NCBI RefSeq assembly: GCF_001466665.1
Contig: NZ_KQ758903.1
Coordinates: forward strand, 1,787,577-1,851,576
Length of the DNA stretch: 64,000 nt
Source: Dehalogenimonas alkenigignens
GTDB lineage: Bacteria > Chloroflexota > Dehalococcoidia > Dehalococcoidales > Dehalococcoidaceae
Direction of reading: 5' to 3'
The notes below the pieces were generated by a model. It made no database searches. It was not told the DNA's origin and was given only the letters and a program-made list of their open reading frames with translations. Position numbers and translations under genes: made by a program. Below are positions 40,846 through 51,933 of this stretch, piece by piece. Each line of letters begins with the position of its first letter. The stretch's first letter is position 1.

Positions 40846-42008
40846 TAAGCAGTCACCACTTCAGGGTTGGCGCGGGCGACCGATTCAGGCAGCCCGGCCT
40901 TCTGCTCGGAGAACAGCGGCAGGTAGCGCGCCGCCAGGCGGAAGGCGAACATGGCGCCGAAGATGAGCCCCAGGGTGAAGATGAACTCCCACACCGTCGG
41001 GAAGTAGCTGCCGAAGCGCGCCGGCGCATGGGAGATGACCAGGGTGTTCACCCGGTTCAGCACCAGGCCCATGATGATGAGCGATGACGCCCACAACAGG
41101 CCGCTCCGGGACTCCCGCACCTTCTTCATGGCGATCAGGATGATCGGCAGCACCATGCCCAGGCCGACCTCCACCAGGAACAGCGCTCCGAACTCGTCGA
41201 AGGCGAACTCCGAGAAGCCGCCGGATGCCGCCGTGTCGTAGAAGCGCAGGCCCAGGTAGAAGACCAGGATCCAGGCGGCGATGGCCATGACCTTGGGCAG
41301 GAGGTCCATCCGCAGCGTCAGCTTCCAGCTCTTGGCCATGATGACCGAGAAGAAGGTCAGCACCGACAACCCCAGCGACATGGCCGAGATGACGAAGAGA
41401 TAGCCCATCAGCGGCAGGTGCCACAGCCCGTGCTGGTCAGGCGTGATCAGGAACAGGGCGCCCAGGCTCGACTGGTGCAGGAAGGACAGAAGGATGCCGA
41501 AGATGACCAGGGGAACGACCAGCGCGTGCTGCACCGCCGCGGCCTTCACCCAGCCGAAGCGGGCGAAAAGGTTGGGCGAGAACTCCAGGTAAAGCACCGT
41601 CAGGTACATCATGACGCACCAGGCCACTTCGAACATGATCGAGCCGGGCTGCCACATCCACAGCGGGTGGATGATCAAGGGGCTGCGGCCCAGGTCGATG
41701 GCGATGCCTAAAGCGCCGATAGTGTAGCCCAGGGTGGCGATCAGGATGGCCGGCTTGACCAGCGGCCGGAAGGCTTCCACCTTGAAGATGTAGACGATGG
41801 CCGCCAGGACGAAGCCGCCGGCCGCCGAGGCGATGTAAACGCCGACGTCGAAGGCGACCCACAGGCCCCACGGCCAGTTGTCCGACAGATTGGTGACCGC
41901 CCCCAGGCCCCAGATCAGCTTGGCGACGGCCACGCCGATGGCGCCCAGCAGGAACAGGAACTGGACGACGCCCCAGAAGCTAAAGAGGGGTACGTTTCGG
42001 TTGGTCAT
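40845..42008 (-). CDS. nrfD: NrfD/HybB-type quinone-less membrane subunit
   Basis: A 387-residue integral membrane protein with about ten helices, polysulfide-reductase NrfD family (WGLWVAFDVGVYIASAAGG, WMWQPGS, HQSSLGALFLI). In Dehalococcoides the homologous protein is part of the organohalide respiration complex with a molybdopterin protein, a Fe-S protein, hydrogenase and RdhA, working without quinones. Here it abuts fdhB and fdhE by single-base overlaps. Whether it carries protons or only electrons is not readable from sequence. Confidence 0.9.
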   Translation of the reverse strand: MTNRNVPLFSFWGVVQFLFLLGAIGVAVAKLIWGLGAVTNLSDNWPWGLWVAFDVGVYIASAAGGFVLAAIVYIFKVEAFRPLVKPAILIATLGYTIGALGIAIDLGRSPLIIHPLWMWQPGSIMFEVAWCVMMYLTVLYLEFSPNLFARFGWVKAAAVQHALVVPLVIFGILLSFLHQSSLGALFLITPDQHGLWHLPLMGYLFVISAMSLGLSVLTFFSVIMAKSWKLTLRMDLLPKVMAIAAWILVFYLGLRFYDTAASGGFSEFAFDEFGALFLVEVGLGMVLPIILIAMKKVRESRSGLLWASSLIIMGLVLNRVNTLVISHAPARFGSYFPTVWEFIFTLGLIFGAMFAFRLAARYLPLFSEQKAGLPESVARANPEVVTA

Positions 42009-42826
42009 TAGTGTGATCCTCCTTTAGCTGCGGTTTCGCCCTTGCCCTTCATCCTCATGGTGCGGAAGGCGTAGGTGCCGACCAGGAAGGCGCCCAGCGC
42101 GGCGATCTCATACGGGATCTTGGACAGGAACTCCCAGGTGTACTCGGGGTAAGACTCGGTCTCGACCTCGGGGAAGCCCAGTTCCTGAGGGCTGACAGCG
42201 CCCAGGAACAGCACCTGAGTGCCGCCGGCCTCATTTTCGCCGTAGATGTGGTTGAAGTATTTGTCGGGGGAGCGGGCGATGCGGCCTTTGGCGATTTCCA
42301 GCAGCGCGTCCCGCTCGCCGAACATGATGGCGCTCGGCGGGCAGGTGGTGGAGCAGGCCGGCTCTTCGGTCGGCTGCTTGGAGGTCTGCCGGTCCCAGCA
42401 CATGGTGCACTTGGCGATTTTGGGCCAGGGATCGGTTTTGCCTTCATCGGTAAACCAGGTGTATTTGGGGATGTCGAAGGGGCAGGCGTTCTGGCAATAG
42501 CGGCAGCCGATGCACTTCCCTTCCTCCCAGACGACCGGACCGAAATCCAGCTTCTGGAGGGCGCCGACCGGGCAGACCGAGGCGCAGGCGGGGTGTTCGC
42601 AGTGCATGCACCGCTTGGAAACGAAGTTCCAGGTCAGGTTGCCGTTCTTCATCACCTCGAAGAACTCGACGTGAACGAAGTTGTAGGCGTTGGTTTCAAT
42701 GGGATTGGTCATGGTGGGGCTGAACTCGGTTTTGACCGCCGGGTTCAGGTTCCACTGCTTGCAGGCGCTCTGGCAGCCGCGGCAGCCGGTGCACCGAACG
42801 GTATCAATGAGCAGTCCTTTAGCCAT
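42008..42826 (-). CDS. fdhB: Four-cluster Fe-S subunit of the formate dehydrogenase complex
   Basis: A 272-residue HybA/FdoH-like electron-transfer protein. Cluster motifs in order: CTGCRGCQSACKQW, CMHCEHPACASVCP, CIGCRYCQNACPFDIP and CTMCWDRQ with CSTTCPPSA. A C-terminal helix (residues ~235-255, IPYEIAALGAFLVGTYAF) anchors it in the membrane. It would pass electrons between FdhA and NrfD. The 2-base gap to fdhA and overlap with nrfD show a single operon. Confidence 0.92.
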   Translation of the reverse strand: MAKGLLIDTVRCTGCRGCQSACKQWNLNPAVKTEFSPTMTNPIETNAYNFVHVEFFEVMKNGNLTWNFVSKRCMHCEHPACASVCPVGALQKLDFGPVVWEEGKCIGCRYCQNACPFDIPKYTWFTDEGKTDPWPKIAKCTMCWDRQTSKQPTEEPACSTTCPPSAIMFGERDALLEIAKGRIARSPDKYFNHIYGENEAGGTQVLFLGAVSPQELGFPEVETESYPEYTWEFLSKIPYEIAALGAFLVGTYAFRTMRMKGKGETAAKGGSH

Positions 42827-42828
42827 CG

Positions 42829-45800
42829 TTACATCCCCCTCTTCAACGGCAGAGGTTCAATCGGCACGGAGCGGTGCCCCAGTTTCAACATCTCTGCGGT
42901 CTTGTCGGTCTTTTCGATCTTCACCAGGAAGGCCTTGGATTCAGGGATGGTGGTGTTGGCGTCTCCGGCGTTAGGCGACAGCACGTTGGCGCTGGCGCCT
43001 GTGCCCAGCCCGGCCCAGCCCCAGTGCCACGGGATGGCGACCTGATGAATGGTCTTGCCGCCGAGGTTGAAGGCCTGGACACGCTTGGTCACCATTGCCG
43101 GCAATTCGACGCTGCCGCGGGCCGAGCTTACCTTGATGATATCGCCGGCGGCGATGCCTTTTTCAGCCGCCAGGGTTTCACTGATCTCGACGTACGGCGA
43201 CGGGACCATTTCCACCAGCCAGGGCAGGTTGCGCGACATGGCGCCGGCCTGCCAGTGCTCGACGACGCGGAAGGTGGTGCAGGCGATGGGGAATTCCGCG
43301 GCTGAACCCTTGACATCCAGGCCGCCCTCCCAGATCTTGAACACGGGGTTGTCCTGCTGTTTGGAGAGCACGTTCGACACCGGGCTTTCCCAGGGCTCGT
43401 AGTGCTCCGGGAACGGGCCGTCGGTCAAACCAGGACCGAAAAGACTGCCGACACCCTCGGCCTGCATGATGAACGGCAGCCAGCCGCCCTGATTCAACGG
43501 GCCGGAGCCGCCGTCGATGATATCGCCTTCCCAGGCTTTGGTGGTGTCGTTCCATTTGACGACCGGCTTGTCCGGGTTGAAAGGCTTGCCGTCCAGGTCA
43601 ACCGAGGCGCGGTTGTAGATGATGCGCCGGTTGAGCGGCCAGGACCAGGCGTATTTGGCATTCAGGCCGATATTGAACGGCCCGTCGTCGAGATCGCGGC
43701 GGGCGGACAGGTTGCCGGTTTCGTTGTAGGAGCCGGAATAGATCCAGTTGCCGCAGGAGGTGGTTCCATCGGTGAGAAGCAGGGTGAAGTTGCCGATAAG
43801 CTTGCCGGTCTTCAGGTCATAGCCGTTGTCTTCTTTGGCGACCTGATGCGGGTCAACATGGGTGCCGTAATTCCAGGCCAGCTTGGTGATGGCATCGGCG
43901 TTGGGGCCGCCCTCAGCGTTGTAGAGTTCCCGCAGCTTAAGCATGAGCTTGTTGATGATGTCCAGGTCAGGCATGGCCTCACCCGGGGGTTCGACGGCCT
44001 TATAGCGCCATTGCATCCAGCGGCTGGAATTGGCAACCGAACCCTCTTTCTCGAAGGAAGCGGCAGCCGGCAGCAGGAAGACCTCAGTCTTGATGTTGGC
44101 CGGATTGGCGCCGGGCCTCTTCCAGAAGTTGGCGCTCTCATTTTCCCAGAGATCGGCGGCGATGACCCAGTCCAGCTTTTCCATACCGCCGACGATTTGC
44201 TGCTGGTTGGGGCCGCTGACGACGGGATTTTGACCCCAGATCATCAAACCCTTGATCTTGCCTTCATACATGTTTTTGAAAAGGGGAATGAAGGAATGGT
44301 TGGCGCCGGTATCCATCTTGGGCAGCCAGTTGAAACCGAAGTCGTTGGCAACGGTGCCGTTGTCGCCGTACCAGGTCTTCAGCAGGCTGGCGATGTACTT
44401 GGGGCGGTTACTCCACCAGTTGAGGCTGCGGGGTTCGCGTTTGACGACTGCCGTCCGCGTGTTGTAGGCAGCCAGGGTGGTGTCAGCTTCAGTCGGCGCC
44501 GGAAGGTATCCCGGCAGCAGGTGGAATAGAATGCCCCAGTCAGTAGCGCCCTGGACGTTCGATTCGCCGCGGAGGGCGTTGATGCCGCCGCCGGCCAGGC
44601 CGACGTTGCCCAGGAGCAGCTGCAGGATGCAGTAGGTGCGGATGAGCTGGGTACCGTAGGTATGCTGGGTGGCGCCCATAGCGTACATGATGGTCATGGC
44701 TTTATTGGGGGCGCCGGTTGCAGCCACCAGTTTGGCAATCTCCTGGAGCTTGTCCACCGGAATCCCGGACACTTCATTCGCCTTGGCGAAAGTGTAGCGC
44801 GAGTAGTGTTTTTTGAGCAGCTGGAAGACGCCGTTCGGGTTCTTGAGGGTTTTGTCTTTGATGGGAACGCCCGCGCTGTCGAGCTGATAGCTCCAGGTGG
44901 TCTTGGTGTAGCTGCGGGTTTCGGCGTTGTAGCCGCTGAAGAGGCCGTCCAGGTCAGCCGGCCCCTTGAAATCCGGGTTGATCAGCGTCGGGGCGTTGGT
45001 GTATTCGGTAAGGTACGTCATGTTGTATTTGGCCGGGTTGGCTTCAATATCGTTGACGACGTAGTTGATAATAGCGCCCACGACGGCGATATCAGTTCCG
45101 GAACGGATGGGGGCGTACATATCAGCCTTGGCCGCTGACCTTGTGAAGCGGGGGTCCAAGACCACGATTTTGCCCCCGTTGCTCTGAGCCCTGAGGATAT
45201 GGGTGTAGGAAGCGGGGTGATTCTCGGCGGGATTGGCGCCGATAATGAGGACCAGGTTCGCGTTAGCCACATCGGTCCAGTGGTTGGTCATGGCACCGCG
45301 TCCGAACGATTCCGCCAAACTGGCGACAGTGGAGGAATGTCAGAGGCGCGCCTGTGTCTCCAGATACACCATGCCGAAGCTGCGCAGCATCTTCACCAGA
45401 AGCTGGCACTCTTCATTGTCCAGGCAGGAGCCGCCGACCATGGCCATGGCTTCGACGCGGCGGACGGTGTTGCCCTTGGCGTTCTTTTCTATCCAGTTGG
45501 CATCGCGGGTGGCCTTGATGCGCTTGGCCATCTCGGTGATAGCCCAGTCCCAGTCTTTCTCTTCCCAGTCGGAAGCGCCGGGCGCCCGGTATCTCACTTT
45601 CTGAAGGCGGCGGGTGTTGTTGTGAATCTGGGCAATGGCCGCACCCTTGCTGCAGGCGCCGCCCTGGTTCACCGGGTGATTGGGGTCGCCCTCGACGTTG
45701 ACGAGCCTGCCCTGAGCGTCGGTGCGGCAGATAAAACCGCAGCCCGAAGCGTCGTAGGGACAGATGGTGTAGGTTTCCTTAGTCCAGCGGGGGCGGTCAT

Positions 45801-45918
45801 CCACCGGCAGCGCTGAGTCGGCACCCAGCGGCCCCCGGAAGAGCCCGGCTGTGGCGAAGAGTCCGGCGACTCCGCCGCTGGCCTTAAGGAAGTCCCTCCT
45901 ACTGACTTGAGACTTCAT
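42829..45918 (-). CDS. fdhA: Selenocysteine-containing formate dehydrogenase catalytic subunit
   Basis: A molybdopterin oxidoreductase of 1,029 residues if the TGA at 45340-45342 is read as selenocysteine (residue 193). The two halves are in the same frame and the junction reads ETQARL-U-HSSTVASLAES, exactly the active-site context of selenocysteine formate dehydrogenases. The N-terminus has a Tat signal (SRRDFLKASGG), then Fe-S cysteines (CPYDASGCGFIC and GGACSKG). The C-terminal molybdopterin-binding domain (ARGSVELPAMVTKRVQ) ends the chain. In Dehalococcoides mccartyi the homologue is known to have serine here and lacks formate activity; this protein should have it. First gene of the operon with fdhB, nrfD and fdhE. 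Confidence 0.93.
45309..45342 (-). promoter_or_regulatory. UGA selenocysteine codon and SECIS-like hairpin
   Basis: Immediately after the TGA, minus-strand CGCC (45325-45322) and GGCG (45316-45313) enclose an AGTTT apical loop, with outer ATTC/GAAT pairing (45338-45335 with 45312-45309) and an asymmetric bulge. The loop has a G in its first two positions and lies about 22 bases after the UGA, within the usual range for bacterial SECIS elements. Confidence 0.7.
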
Positions 45919-46272
45919 GCTCCCTCCTTTATTTTGTTCGCCTTTGAGACCTTTGTAATTCAGGCTGCAGTCAGGAATCGGCTTCCGGAATGCAACTTAT
46001 TGGACATGGTGAGACAGTATATCAGAAGTACTAGTCCCACCGTTCGAATATCATAGCACCAAGGCGATACTTGTGTAAACTGGCCCGTGAACAGCCAAAC
46101 AGGCAATAATACGTTAGGACAAACCGGTAAATAATGATAGTTTGACAACTTTGGACATTGTTATTTGTTACTCAGTCCGAAACGCCGACAAATTCTGCCG
46201 GAATCCAATGACTTTCGGAAACGCATGCCGACCAAAGTATTAGTACCTGTTGCGCGGAGCGGGCCGGCGGCA
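45919..46272. other. 354-bp region upstream of fdhA
   Basis: No gene seen. It holds the fdhA leader (~130 bases), a promoter at 46050-46079 on the minus strand, further AT-rich sequence, and the 3' flank of the next minus-strand gene. Confidence 0.6.
46050..46079 (-). promoter_or_regulatory. Promoter of the fdh operon
   Basis: Minus strand TTTACA (46079-46074), 18 bp, TATGAT (46055-46050). The ribosome site AAAGGAGGGAG lies just before the fdhA ATG. Confidence 0.55.
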
Positions 46273-46971
46273 CTAAACTCCCGCCGACCTGGGCGGCCGC
46301 CGCCCGCGCTTGAACAGCTTGAGTAAATCCCGGAACCACAACGGAGGCGGCTTGACCGCGGAACGCCCCAGCATGGCTTTTTCAGCGCCATCCGGTCTAT
46401 AGCCCGTCCCCTGGGCGACCGCCGGCAGCCCGTAACCTTTGAGACCCCAGAGTACCTGAACGCCCAGTTTTTCCGGCGGGATTTCGTTTTCTTCAATCAA
46501 ATAATACAGTTCAACCCGTTTTTTGTCCGGCATCAGGGTAAAGAACTCGCCCCGGTCCGGCCGCGAACCGAAACGCCGCAAAACCGCCAGCGGCGGCATT
46601 TCGGCGATCCCGACGCTGTTCGTCAGTTTGCCGGCATCCATCTTGAGCTGCTGCGGCGACTGACGCATCCGGTAAACGGCGTTTTTAAGGTAGCAAAAAT
46701 CATACAGGGAATCAGCGTTCAGGGTTACCAGCCGCAGTTCCGGCCGCTCTTCGGCGATTCCGGTAACGGCCACGGCTAAATAAGGAGCTCCCAGTTCCGA
46801 CGGCGACTCGAGAACGCTGACCACCCTCCGCCATACCGCCGCCGGCAGGATCACGCCGCAAATTTCACCCTGGCAGTTAACCGCCCAGTACATCACCCTG
46901 TTCAGGGAGTCCGGGGACAGCGCGCCCCCCCACAAAAGGAGAAAAGTGGTCGCTTCGTTCTTCACCTTCAT
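46273..46971 (-). CDS. Conserved-looking protein of unknown function
   Basis: A 232-residue protein I do not recognise. It is predicted soluble, with mixed alpha/beta character and no cysteine clusters; the C-terminal ~30 residues are very basic and proline-rich (LLKLFKRGRRPPRS). It lies alone between the fdh promoter region and rsmD, and is divergent from rsmD. Confidence 0.6.
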   Translation of the reverse strand: MKVKNEATTFLLLWGGALSPDSLNRVMYWAVNCQGEICGVILPAAVWRRVVSVLESPSELGAPYLAVAVTGIAEERPELRLVTLNADSLYDFCYLKNAVYRMRQSPQQLKMDAGKLTNSVGIAEMPPLAVLRRFGSRPDRGEFFTLMPDKKRVELYYLIEENEIPPEKLGVQVLWGLKGYGLPAVAQGTGYRPDGAEKAMLGRSAVKPPPLWFRDLLKLFKRGRRPPRSAGV

Positions 46972-47065
46972 ATTCTAGAGGCAGCGTCCAGCCAGCGTCA
47001 AAAGAGCGGTTAAAACCGACGGCAGCGGTCCGATCCCGAGGCTGCCGATTGACGGCGCCGGCCGC

Positions 47066-47644
47066 TTGCTTCAGAATGACGCCGTGGGATATCTCAGGGT
47101 CATCGCCGGGGAGTGCAAAGGCCGGCCGCTCAAGGTGCCGGAGCGGCGGGCGACCCGCCCGGCTACCGAGCTGGTCAGGGGCGCCATTTTTTCAATGCTG
47201 GCCAACCTCACCGAAAACTGGGACGAGGTGCTGGACCTGTTTTCCGGCTCAGGGTCGCTGGGCATCGAGGCGCTGTCCCGGGGCGCCGGGCACGCCGACT
47301 TCGTGGAACAGGAAAGGGTTTGCTGCGATATTCTGCTGAACAACCTGGAGCAATGCGGCCTGGCAGACCGCGCCAGAGTCCACTGCCTGCCGGTGGAGCG
47401 GGCGATCAGTTTCCTGGACAAGACTTACGACATTATTTTGATGGACCCGCCCTACCGCCGGGAAGATATCGGCCTTTTCCTGGGCAGGCTGGCCGGGACC
47501 AGTCTCATCGGCGACTCCACCTGGCTGGTCATCACCCATTCGCCGCGGGTGACCCTCGACGAACGTTACGGCCAACTCGTATTATATAAAGAAAGACGCC
47601 ACGGCGACAGCGTCATCGCCATATACCGCAAGGAGGCAGCATGA
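47066..47644 (+). CDS. rsmD: 16S rRNA (guanine966-N2)-methyltransferase
   Basis: A ~190-residue methyltransferase that modifies G966 of 16S rRNA. Signatures are RVIAGECKGRPL, the LDLFSGSGSLGIEALSRGA SAM-binding motif and the catalytic DPPY (MDPPYRRED). The start is uncertain: TTG at 47066 or GTG at 47084, the latter giving the usual short N-terminus. Its stop overlaps the coaD start, a very common bacterial pairing. Confidence 0.92.
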   Translation: MLQNDAVGYLRVIAGECKGRPLKVPERRATRPATELVRGAIFSMLANLTENWDEVLDLFSGSGSLGIEALSRGAGHADFVEQERVCCDILLNNLEQCGLADRARVHCLPVERAISFLDKTYDIILMDPPYRREDIGLFLGRLAGTSLIGDSTWLVITHSPRVTLDERYGQLVLYKERRHGDSVIAIYRKEAA

Positions 47645-48117
47645 AAACGGCTCTTTATCCCGGTTCGTTCGATCCGTTCACCTGGGGTCATATCGATATT
47701 ATCAGGCGATCGGCGCGGCTGTTCGACCGGGTCATTGTCGGCGTTTACGATACGCCGGACAAGAAACTCATGTTCACCACCGAGGAGCGGGTGGCGATGG
47801 GGCGGCAGGCGGTGCGGGATCTTGACAACGTTACGGTGAAGCCTTTCTCCGGGCTGATGGTGGAGTTCGCCCGCCGCGAGAAGGTGAATACAGTGGTGCG
47901 TGGCCTCAGGGTCAACAACGACTTCGAGCTTGAGTTCGATATGGCGATGATCAACCGTAAACTGGCGCCGGAGATAGAGCTGGTGTGCCTGCTGGCCTCC
48001 CCGGAATTCCAATTCCTTTCTTCCAGCATCATGAAAGAGGTGGCCCGGCTGGGCGGGGACTTCGGCGATCTGGTGCCGCCGTTCGTGGCCGAGGCGGTGC
48101 GCGCCAAGGTCAGGTAA
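47641..48117 (+). CDS. coaD: Phosphopantetheine adenylyltransferase
   Basis: Penultimate step of coenzyme A synthesis. 158 residues, typical length. YPGSFDPFTWGHIDIIRRSA contains the TxGH-type nucleotidyltransferase motif (TWGH), with the C-terminal LSSSIMKEVARLGGD motif. The ATG lies in an ATGA overlap with rsmD, so translation is coupled. Confidence 0.95.
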   Translation: MKTALYPGSFDPFTWGHIDIIRRSARLFDRVIVGVYDTPDKKLMFTTEERVAMGRQAVRDLDNVTVKPFSGLMVEFARREKVNTVVRGLRVNNDFELEFDMAMINRKLAPEIELVCLLASPEFQFLSSSIMKEVARLGGDFGDLVPPFVAEAVRAKVR

Positions 48118-48125
48118 AAGGCCGT

Positions 48126-48154
48126 TTTACCGGATAATCCGTTTTGGGTATAAT
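48126..48154 (+). promoter_or_regulatory. Promoter of the ferredoxin gene
   Basis: TTTACC (48126-48131), 17 bp, TATAAT (48149-48154), with a ~30-base leader containing GGGGAGG. Confidence 0.65.
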
Positions 48155-48190
48155 AGTGGTTATTCAACCCGGGGAGGACAAAACAGAAAC

Positions 48191-48457
48191 ATGGCTTTCA
48201 AGATTACCGATGAGTGCATCAGCTGCGGAGCCTGTGAACCGGAGTGCCCTAATTCAGCCATCACTGAGGGGGAGACGATCTACATCATCGATCCCGCCAA
48301 GTGCACCGAATGCGTCGGCTCATTTTCGACCAAGCAGTGCGCCGAGATCTGCCCTGTCGACTGCTGCGTTCCGGACGAAGCCAACGCGGAAAACCATGAC
48401 GAACTGCTGGCCAAGTGGCGCCGGCTCCATCCCGGCGAAGAACCCAAGGTCAAATAG
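48191..48457 (+). CDS. 2[4Fe-4S] ferredoxin
   Basis: An 88-residue small electron carrier. Two cluster motifs: CISCGACEPECP (residues ~9-20) and CTECVGSFSTKQCAEICP with an insertion between the second and third cysteines, the pattern of the Allochromatium-type (YfhL-like) ferredoxins. Expressed from its own promoter and closed by a strong terminator. Confidence 0.92.
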   Translation: MAFKITDECISCGACEPECPNSAITEGETIYIIDPAKCTECVGSFSTKQCAEICPVDCCVPDEANAENHDELLAKWRRLHPGEEPKVK

Positions 48458-48475
48458 AGCCTGCTTTTAAGCCGT

Positions 48476-48507
48476 AAAAGGGCGACCCGCTGGCGGGTCG
48501 CCCTTTT
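48476..48507 (+). terminator. Terminator of the ferredoxin gene
   Basis: AAAAGGGCGACCCGC and GCGGGTCGCCCTTTT form a perfect 15-bp stem with a 2-base loop; the palindrome could work in both directions and would also face recombinase transcripts from the right. Confidence 0.92.
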
Positions 48508-48514
48508 ATTGGGT

Positions 48515-50189
<1,675 letters not shown>

Positions 50190-50200
<11 letters not shown>

Positions 50201-51140
50201 CTTTTCCTCCTACAGATGCCGGAATGCCCTCCAGCGAGATTGGTTTAATTGCGTCTATTTGAGGTTGGAGAAGGTGGCTATCACAGGTGTTCATTATAAT
50301 GAGAGCCACCTTTTCGACCTCGGCGGCGGTATTGACCATGGGTTGAGCCAGGGCAATGAGTCTTTCGTCACTGAAACTCCAGGCGTGATTCAGGGTGATT
50401 TTGCTAGATAGATGAGGCATTTTGGTTTTCACGGCCTTGTCAACGAGAGAACCGGGCAACGCTCGCCTGCCCTTTTTGGGGAAAGGCCCGTCGATACCGA
50501 AGATGCTTGGTTTCGTTTCTCCGTTCCGGGAGCCCGACCAGTACGTGACTGCCCATTCTTTGCCTTCGGCGTCGTCCGGTTCATACAGCGCGCCGTAGAA
50601 AAATAGCCGGTCCTGGATCACTTCACCTATACGCAGCAGGATTTGGGAACAGCTCTTGGAGTAAATCCCGGAGAGGCCGATGACATCGAATCCAGCCCGG
50701 TAGGCTCTTTCACGAAATTCGTCCTCAGGCAGCAAGACCGCCGATGCAAACCGGTTGGCGGCGATGTGGCGGGCGCTCGTCCTCAGCGGCTCGTATCCCG
50801 GCTCAGTCTGCACAAACACAGTCTCCATCATCTCTCTCAGCTCATGAAGGATGGTGTTCTCGATGCCGCTGGCCGTATCGTTCCGGCGATAATAGATGTA
50901 TTTCCGGCCGCCGCACATTTCGTGATAGCCCCTCACATTTCGCGGCATTTTCTCCGACTCTTTCAGGTGGACACCGAAACATGAAGCAACCGCTCTTAGC
51001 GCCCTCACGTTCGCCGGTAAATCCCTCAAATAGATCTGCCTGAACTCCTCTGCCTTTTGATCCTCGGTCGAAGCCCTGGGATTGCCATACTTCCCAACCA
51101 GGTAGTCGCAGAAACCCTCGAGGTCATTGAGGCTCTTCAC
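50190..51140 (-). CDS. ImmA/IrrE-like (DUF955) protein
   Basis: A 316-residue protein. The core resembles ImmA/IrrE metallopeptidases: TILHELREMMETVF, followed by SARHIAANRFASAVLLP, which matches the EANxFAxxLLMP element. The zinc motif is HELRE rather than HExxH, so peptidase activity is doubtful. In Bacillus ICEBs1 the ImmA protease cleaves the ImmR repressor encoded beside it to induce excision; the same pairing is seen here with the XRE gene, overlapping by 4 bases. The C-terminal ~130 residues are not recognised. Confidence 0.7.
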
Positions 51141-51535
51141 TCGCTGCGCCCCGGCAGCAGCTTTTTCCCGGTGGCCTTCTCGTACATCTCAACTATAAAC
51201 CGCTTCACGTCCGTCGTCAGTTCACCCGTCATGCGGGTACCGGAATGGTAGCGGGGGTCGTTCATGACGTAATTGAAAGCCATCTCCACTTCCTGTTCGT
51301 CGCTAAGACTAGGTTCATTCTCTTCGAGATAACCGGCCGCCCTGAGGAGGTCTTTGAGCGTCACCTGGTAGACGGGCGCCAGGCGCTTCATGAAGTCAGG
51401 TCCGGGCGGATTTCTCCGGCCCTGCTCGATCTGGGCCAAGTACGAATAAGAGATGCCGGTCTTCTGCGCGACGTCCCTCAAGGAAAGCCGCTGCTTCTGG
51501 CGCAGTTGTCTTATATATCCCGCGAAATCTGGCAT
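51137..51535 (-). CDS. XRE-family repressor
   Basis: A 132-residue protein with a clear N-terminal helix-turn-helix (IRQLRQKQRLSLRDVAQKTG then SYSYLAQIEQG), and an acidic helical C-terminus that may dimerise or meet the ImmA-like partner. It is first in a minus-strand transcript repressor, ImmA-like, recombinase. A GGAGG ribosome site precedes the ATG. Its promoter faces that of the HTH gene at 51697, the usual layout of a lysogeny or conjugation switch. Confidence 0.88.
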   Translation of the reverse strand: MPDFAGYIRQLRQKQRLSLRDVAQKTGISYSYLAQIEQGRRNPPGPDFMKRLAPVYQVTLKDLLRAAGYLEENEPSLSDEQEVEMAFNYVMNDPRYHSGTRMTGELTTDVKRFIVEMYEKATGKKLLPGRSE

Positions 51536-51553
51536 AGGTCCTCCATGTTCACA

Positions 51554-51582
51554 ATGTTAGCACATTCTGGTAACAGATGCAA
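51554..51582 (-). promoter_or_regulatory. Leftward promoter of the repressor-recombinase transcript, with operator-like repeats
   Basis: Minus strand TTGCAT (51582-51577), 17 bp, TAACAT (51559-51554). A perfect AACATGTT palindrome (51581-51588) overlaps the -35, and TGTTA-N11-TAACA (51555-51575) spans the promoter, so both are candidate operators. Confidence 0.65.
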
Positions 51583-51637
51583 CATGTTTCCGACAATTAT
51601 TTTACGTTTGTTTTGAGATGAAAGTGACATTCCGGCC

Positions 51638-51666
51638 TTGACCTGACCCGTCTGATGTTTTACTAT
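51638..51666 (+). promoter_or_regulatory. Rightward promoter of the early element genes
   Basis: TTGACC (51638-51643), 17 bp, TACTAT (51661-51666); a CAGGAG ribosome site lies before the ATG at 51697. Confidence 0.65.
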
Positions 51667-51696
51667 TGTGCTCACTAATTCTTTCAGGAGTGGCAC

Positions 51697-51933
51697 ATGT
51701 TCAAGGTGGTTTTGAACAGGGATAACCTTGAAAAAGCAATGCTTCGCCACAACCTCTCGCGCAAGCTCCTTGCCAAGAAGATCGGTCTGTCGCCGAGTTA
51801 CCTCTGCCGCATCCTCGCCGGCAAGCAAGCCCCGACTGCCGCAGTACGCCAGCAACTTCTCGACTACTTCAAAGGCAGTTCGTTCGACGACCTGTTCACC
51901 ATCCAGGAAAACGGGGCTGGTAATGACGATTGA
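51697..51933 (+). CDS. Small HTH protein (Cro-like position)
   Basis: A 78-residue protein that is almost only a helix-turn-helix: MLRHNLSRKLLAKKIGLSPS followed by YLCRILAGKQAPTAAVRQQL. It is the first rightward gene opposite the repressor, the position of a Cro- or excision-type regulator. The short acidic tail ends at a stop just after the next small gene begins. Confidence 0.85.
   Translation: MFKVVLNRDNLEKAMLRHNLSRKLLAKKIGLSPSYLCRILAGKQAPTAAVRQQLLDYFKGSSFDDLFTIQENGAGNDD

Noticed and set aside
45316..45345. fdhA looks like two genes or a pseudogene split by a stop.
   Set aside because: The stop is TGA, the frame is unchanged, the flanks match the Sec active-site motif and a SECIS-like hairpin follows, so readthrough as selenocysteine explains it.
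46161..46496. 111-codon minus-strand frame overlapping the unknown 232-residue gene.
   Set aside because: It runs in another frame of the same strand through that gene's 3' end, is Arg/Ser-rich and lacks a ribosome site.
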